Shown: positions 4,088 to 6,910 of the stretch, piece by piece
How positions within the stretch are numbered: position 1 is the stretch's first letter
How the letters are laid out: the number at the start of each line of letters is the position of its first letter
NCBI GenBank assembly: GCA_030636255.1
Contig: DAOVXH010000094.1
Span: 1-6,910 of the forward strand
DNA: 6,910 nucleotides
Direction of reading: 5' to 3'
Source: Methanomassiliicoccales archaeon
GTDB lineage: Archaea > Thermoplasmatota > Thermoplasmata > SG8-5
The notes under the pieces: model-generated
Told to the model about the DNA's origin: nothing
Database searches by the model: none
Seen by the model: the letters and a program-made list of their open reading frames with translations, nothing else
Translations under genes and position numbers: made by a program

Positions 4088-6910
4088 ATGGACATGATGC
4101 CGGTTCAAAATGAGGACTCTGAGATAGACCCTGGGGGCGGACAGGATATTAATGACGATTCCATGAACTCAGGCAAATCACAAACCTCTTTAGATGATGG
4201 AAAAAAAGATTTTGATTACAGTTCACAATGGCATAAAAATAGTTTGATGTTATTGATGATTTTTGCCCTGATTCTCATTGCCGTCAGCGTGACTACTGTT
4301 TCCCTCTTCTCTAGCCAGCATGATTGGAACACTGGGAGAGAATGTCTGGAATGTCACACAGAGATAGGTGATGAATTCTCGGACATGCTGGTGACCGCTG
4401 ATATTGAACCACATGAAAATATGGTATGTACAGATTGCCATCAGGACATGGGTTTGGGATTTGATGACGAACACGGTGCTAACCTTCCTGAATGTGCAGG
4501 ATGCCATCTGACAGTTGCAACGAATTTATCATATGACACAGAGGCACACAAGCAATTGTATGTCAATGCTGTTTCTGATGATTGGGCTGAGGGTGGAAAC
4601 GAAGCCTGTATAGTGTGTCATACTGGCTTTGATGTGAATTCGACATTTGAGCGTCCTGATTATTACAACTTTACAGTTGACAATACCTACAGCATAACAA
4701 ATGTAGAAGTCAGCTCAACAACACATCTGAACACATATACCTGGATAAAACCCGGGAGGGTACATACATACGTAAATGGTACAAATGTGAACTGTGGTGA
4801 TGCAGTATCTGGATGCCACAGGGATGTTGTTGCATCCCGTCTTGGAGGGGTGAGTGGTGGACACCAGACCGCAACACAACCCCTGAATACTACTCACAGG
4901 ATGACCTCGGATTGCGGTTCATGTCACTGGAACAGCACAGAAGTGTTAGACATAAATTACCACGCCGCAAAGAACATTACATGTGCATACCAGGGAGCAG
5001 GGGGAGAGTGCCACGACCGGACCGATATTTTATTTTCAGGAAACATGACAACAATGTTCAATGAGATTGGAACCGCAACAGACATGAGTCATCAGAAAGA
5101 GGGTGATTTGTGCTGGGGATGCCACAGTGGCTATAACTGGATTGACCCGCCTGGCAGTATGGGTGGTGTTGATACCTGGGCGAATTACACTACAGCCTCG
5201 GACCTTGTCCCTGCTGAACATGGCACAGTAGCTGGCACCGAAGCCAATACCCATGGCGCTGGAACCCAGGATATTGAAGAGGTAATTGTTGGTATAACAG
5301 ATGTGTACACCAATTACACTGTGACCGGGGACCAAAATACCGGAACATACCATGGAACGGTGGCTGGTACATTTGCAGACATTGATGAGTTACCTCCATC
5401 AGATTCCAATACCCAAATAATAACAGAAGTAAGTGTTGCTGGTTCGGCCACTGTTGTTTTGATGAACGAGTCCTTTGAAGGGGCCTGGCCCCCGGCTGGC
5501 TGGACAGAAACTGGAAATTGGGATGGTGAGGCTGGCCCTGGACCATATGATCAATTACTCTGTGCTGATTTTGATGGTGGCAATGGTATAACAGGAAATC
5601 TTAACTCTCCTGGTTTGGACCTCTCCGACGCAACTTCTTTTACAGTTGATTTCTGGTATCAATCAACATTAGCAAGTGAGGTCGGCGACCTTGCTCTCTA
5701 CTATTGGGACGGTACTGCATGGGACTTCATTGCCAACCTGGGCGGAGTAACATCATGGATAAACTATCAGGAAATAGGTATTACAGATGCCCAGTATCTG
5801 TTTAATGGATTCCAGGTAAGGTTCGTTGCAACAACAGATAACAATCAAGAGGATCAATACATTGACCTGGTCAATGTTACCAAGATTATCGCCACACCGG
5901 CAGCCAGCAGTTTGGAGCATCGCTGGATAACACAGAACATTGCACCAGGTGCCACCACTCTTACCCTATTTGTGGATGCCAGGTTCAATCCTGGTACCTC
6001 TGATGACACCTTCACCTTTGAATGGTCATCCGATGATATATCTTACACTCCAACTGGCATCACAATAAGTTCCGATATCATGACCACCTACTCATGGAAC
6101 TTCCCTGCCCCACCATCCGGCGTAATATATCTCAGGGTGGTGGATGATACCACTGGAGACGTTCAGAATGATGATGTGATAATCGACATAATTCGAATTC
6201 AACATGTCGAGACCGGGGTTGGTGGCACTTATTCTCTGGAACATAGATGGCAGACAGTTGCTATTCCTCTAGGGGCTGATGACCTTACCTTGCTTGTGAA
6301 CGGCAGTCACAACTCCGGTTCTGATGACACTTTCACCTTTGAATACTCTACAGATAATGTTGTTTACACCCCTACCACCCTCACCATCAATTCCGATGCG
6401 CTGACACCATACAGCGCGCCAATGCCTGCCATGTCTGGCCAGATATACCTCAGGGTGGTGGATGATAATACTGCTGATAATGTAGAACAGGACACTGTTT
6501 CAATTGATGAAATAAGAGTAATGTGGCATGATTTCACAGCTGCTGCTGGTTCGGGAATTATATTCCAGGTCTGGACAGAACCAGATTCTACAGTAAACGT
6601 GTGGAACGAGACCACGGCTGCCTTCGAGCAAATTTACCCAAGGGCGGTTACAAGCTGTGCAGATTGCCATTTCTCCACTGGCACTGACCCGGTACCATTT
6701 GGTAGTGGCAAGTTCATTAATCATCTGAATGCTGGTTCGGCCAATTATGACTATGATAATTGTGAGGACTGCCATGATACTGTGAACGAGCCCTGGTACC
6801 CCCATGACATTCCCCATGATGTAGTAATCGACTGGACCGCCTATGCGTCTGCCTTCGATACCAATGTTGGAAATGAGTTCTTTGATGTTGAATGCCATTA
6901 TTCTTATTTA
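4088..6910 (+). CDS. Large membrane-anchored multiheme c-type cytochrome with beta-sandwich modules, 3' end beyond the window
   Basis: The frame is open from ATG 4088 to the right edge, 941 codons without a stop; in-frame ATGs at 4094 and 4097 are alternative starts and no strong Shine-Dalgarno separates them. Residues 1-51 are acidic and hydrophilic, 52-74 form one transmembrane helix, and the rest should be extracellular. Canonical heme sites CxxCH begin at residues 86, 114, 136, 174, 276, 342, 857 and 892. CX6CH (236-244) and CX8CH (299-309) are probably expanded heme sites. Residues 347-856 carry no heme motif and hold a MAM-like domain (about 459-601) and two tandem modules (608-704, 716-811). 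A lone Cys-His at 936-937 has no nearby partner cysteine. All 14 N-x-S/T sequons lie after the helix. Such proteins move electrons between membrane carriers and external partners; that role is inferred from hemes, anchor and quinone-type neighbours. Donor and acceptor are unknown. Confidence 0.9.
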   Translation, partial: MDMMPVQNEDSEIDPGGGQDINDDSMNSGKSQTSLDDGKKDFDYSSQWHKNSLMLLMIFALILIAVSVTTVSLFSSQHDWNTGRECLECHTEIGDEFSDMLVTADIEPHENMVCTDCHQDMGLGFDDEHGANLPECAGCHLTVATNLSYDTEAHKQLYVNAVSDDWAEGGNEACIVCHTGFDVNSTFERPDYYNFTVDNTYSITNVEVSSTTHLNTYTWIKPGRVHTYVNGTNVNCGDAVSGCHRDVVASRLGGVSGGHQTATQPLNTTHRMTSDCGSCHWNSTEVLDINYHAAKNITCAYQGAGGECHDRTDILFSGNMTTMFNEIGTATDMSHQKEGDLCWGCHSGYNWIDPPGSMGGVDTWANYTTASDLVPAEHGTVAGTEANTHGAGTQDIEEVIVGITDVYTNYTVTGDQNTGTYHGTVAGTFADIDELPPSDSNTQIITEVSVAGSATVVLMNESFEGAWPPAGWTETGNWDGEAGPGPYDQLLCADFDGGNGITGNLNSPGLDLSDATSFTVDFWYQSTLASEVGDLALYYWDGTAWDFIANLGGVTSWINYQEIGITDAQYLFNGFQVRFVATTDNNQEDQYIDLVNVTKIIATPAASSLEHRWITQNIAPGATTLTLFVDARFNPGTSDDTFTFEWSSDDISYTPTGITISSDIMTTYSWNFPAPPSGVIYLRVVDDTTGDVQNDDVIIDIIRIQHVETGVGGTYSLEHRWQTVAIPLGADDLTLLVNGSHNSGSDDTFTFEYSTDNVVYTPTTLTINSDALTPYSAPMPAMSGQIYLRVVDDNTADNVEQDTVSIDEIRVMWHDFTAAAGSGIIFQVWTEPDSTVNVWNETTAAFEQIYPRAVTSCADCHFSTGTDPVPFGSGKFINHLNAGSANYDYDNCEDCHDTVNEPWYPHDIPHDVVIDWTAYASAFDTNVGNEFFDVECHYSYL
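4343..5125 (+). other. N-terminal heme-binding region with eight motifs
   Basis: This part of the cytochrome encodes CLECH, CTDCH, CAGCH, CIVCH, a CX6CH, CGSCH, a CX8CH and CWGCH, all in one frame. The first motif lies only about 12 residues outside the membrane helix. A single anchor followed by four closely spaced hemes recalls the layout of NapC/NrfH-type quinol dehydrogenases, though homology cannot be claimed from the layout alone. Confidence 0.88.
5468..5890 (+). other. MAM-like / jelly-roll domain within the cytochrome
   Basis: Residues about 461-601 open with ESFEGAWPPAGW, the signature found at the start of MAM-like 'choice-of-anchor' beta-sandwich domains of secreted proteins, and end with a VRFVATTDNN...YIDLVNV strand pattern that is usual for such domains. 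It probably gives adhesion or structure. It contains one isolated cysteine and no heme motif. Identification rests on motif recognition only. Confidence 0.6.
5909..6199 (+). repeat. Tandem protein module, copy 1
   Basis: Residues 608-704 of the cytochrome, beginning SLEHRW and ending DIIRI, contain alternating strand-like segments (TLTLFVD, DDTFTFEWS, IYLRVVDD). By hand alignment about 60 percent of residues match copy 2. It is probably a beta-sandwich module; I do not recognise a named family. Confidence 0.8.
6233..6520 (+). repeat. Tandem protein module, copy 2
   Basis: Residues 716-811 begin SLEHRW and end DEIRV, 324 bases (108 codons) after copy 1. Shared blocks are SLEHRW, SDDTFTFE and IYLRVVDD. 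The last is also preserved at the DNA level, with 18 identical bases at 6131-6148 and 6449-6466, which points to a fairly recent internal duplication. Confidence 0.8.

Noticed and set aside
4056..4097. A 13-codon open frame ahead of the cytochrome gene, ending in TGA that overlaps the ATGs at 4094 and 4097, with AAAAGG just upstream
   Set aside because: The AAAAGG is only about 3 bases from its ATG, the peptide shows no attenuator or leader pattern, and such short frames are common by chance in AT-rich DNA.
5219..5371. HGTVAGT encoded twice, considered as a short repeat array
   Set aside because: Only two copies of seven residues, with diverged DNA and no regular period; more likely similar strands within a secreted domain.
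5036..5546. Overlapping minus-strand open frames opposite the cytochrome
   Set aside because: They lie wholly within the cytochrome, whose frame has regular heme motifs; their translations show low-complexity composition and no recognisable domain.
6364..6898. Minus-strand open frames opposite the last cytochrome part
   Set aside because: They are antisense to a frame with CxxCH motifs and repeat modules; the apparent hydrophobic stretches are by-products of the Asp- and Asn-rich coding strand.

Overview
The window looks archaeal, most likely a mesophilic euryarchaeal or Thermoplasmatota-like lineage. The clues are TATA-like boxes about 40 bases ahead of the start codons of two minus-strand genes, a polyprenyl diphosphate synthase next to a geranylgeranyl-reductase-family flavoprotein and a UbiA prenyltransferase, and a very large membrane-anchored multiheme cytochrome rich in N-glycosylation sequons. 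The taxonomic placement is inference from gene content; there is no rRNA or tRNA here.

Layout from left to right. Bases 2-202 (+) are the C-terminus of an FAD/NAD(P)H oxidoreductase subunit with a PyrK-type [2Fe-2S] motif (hydrogenase gamma / AsrB-like). It converges on a UbiA/MenA-like prenyltransferase (239-1174, -). A divergent promoter region (1175-1352) separates that gene from a two-gene plus-strand operon: a polyprenyl diphosphate synthase (1353-2321) and, 23 bases later, a geranylgeranyl reductase family protein (2345-3439). A short convergent gap with a hairpin follows. Then comes a stand-alone lipoyl carrier protein of the GcvH family (3518-3940, -) with a near-perfect Shine-Dalgarno sequence. 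A second divergent promoter region (3941-4087) leads into a multiheme c-type cytochrome, which is open from 4088 to the right edge (941 codons, no stop seen).

How the genes may work together. Making a polyprenyl chain, attaching it to an aromatic head group and saturating the chain are the three steps needed for a menaquinone- or methanophenazine-like membrane electron carrier with a reduced tail. The synthase has a small residue (Gly78) at the chain-length position, where archaeal C20 synthases usually have a bulky one, which fits a long-chain product better than a lipid precursor. The cytochrome begins with a single membrane helix closely followed by hemes. It has eight heme-binding motifs, then a region of about 510 residues without hemes built of beta-sandwich-like modules, and then hemes again. 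A plausible but unproven reading is a respiratory locus: a reductant enters through the oxidoreductase, electrons pass to a lipid-soluble carrier, and a surface-exposed heme protein carries them outward.

The most notable item is this modular cytochrome. It combines canonical CxxCH and expanded CX6CH and CX8CH motifs, a MAM-like domain, two tandem copies of a module of about 97 residues, and 14 N-glycosylation sequons that all lie outside the membrane anchor.
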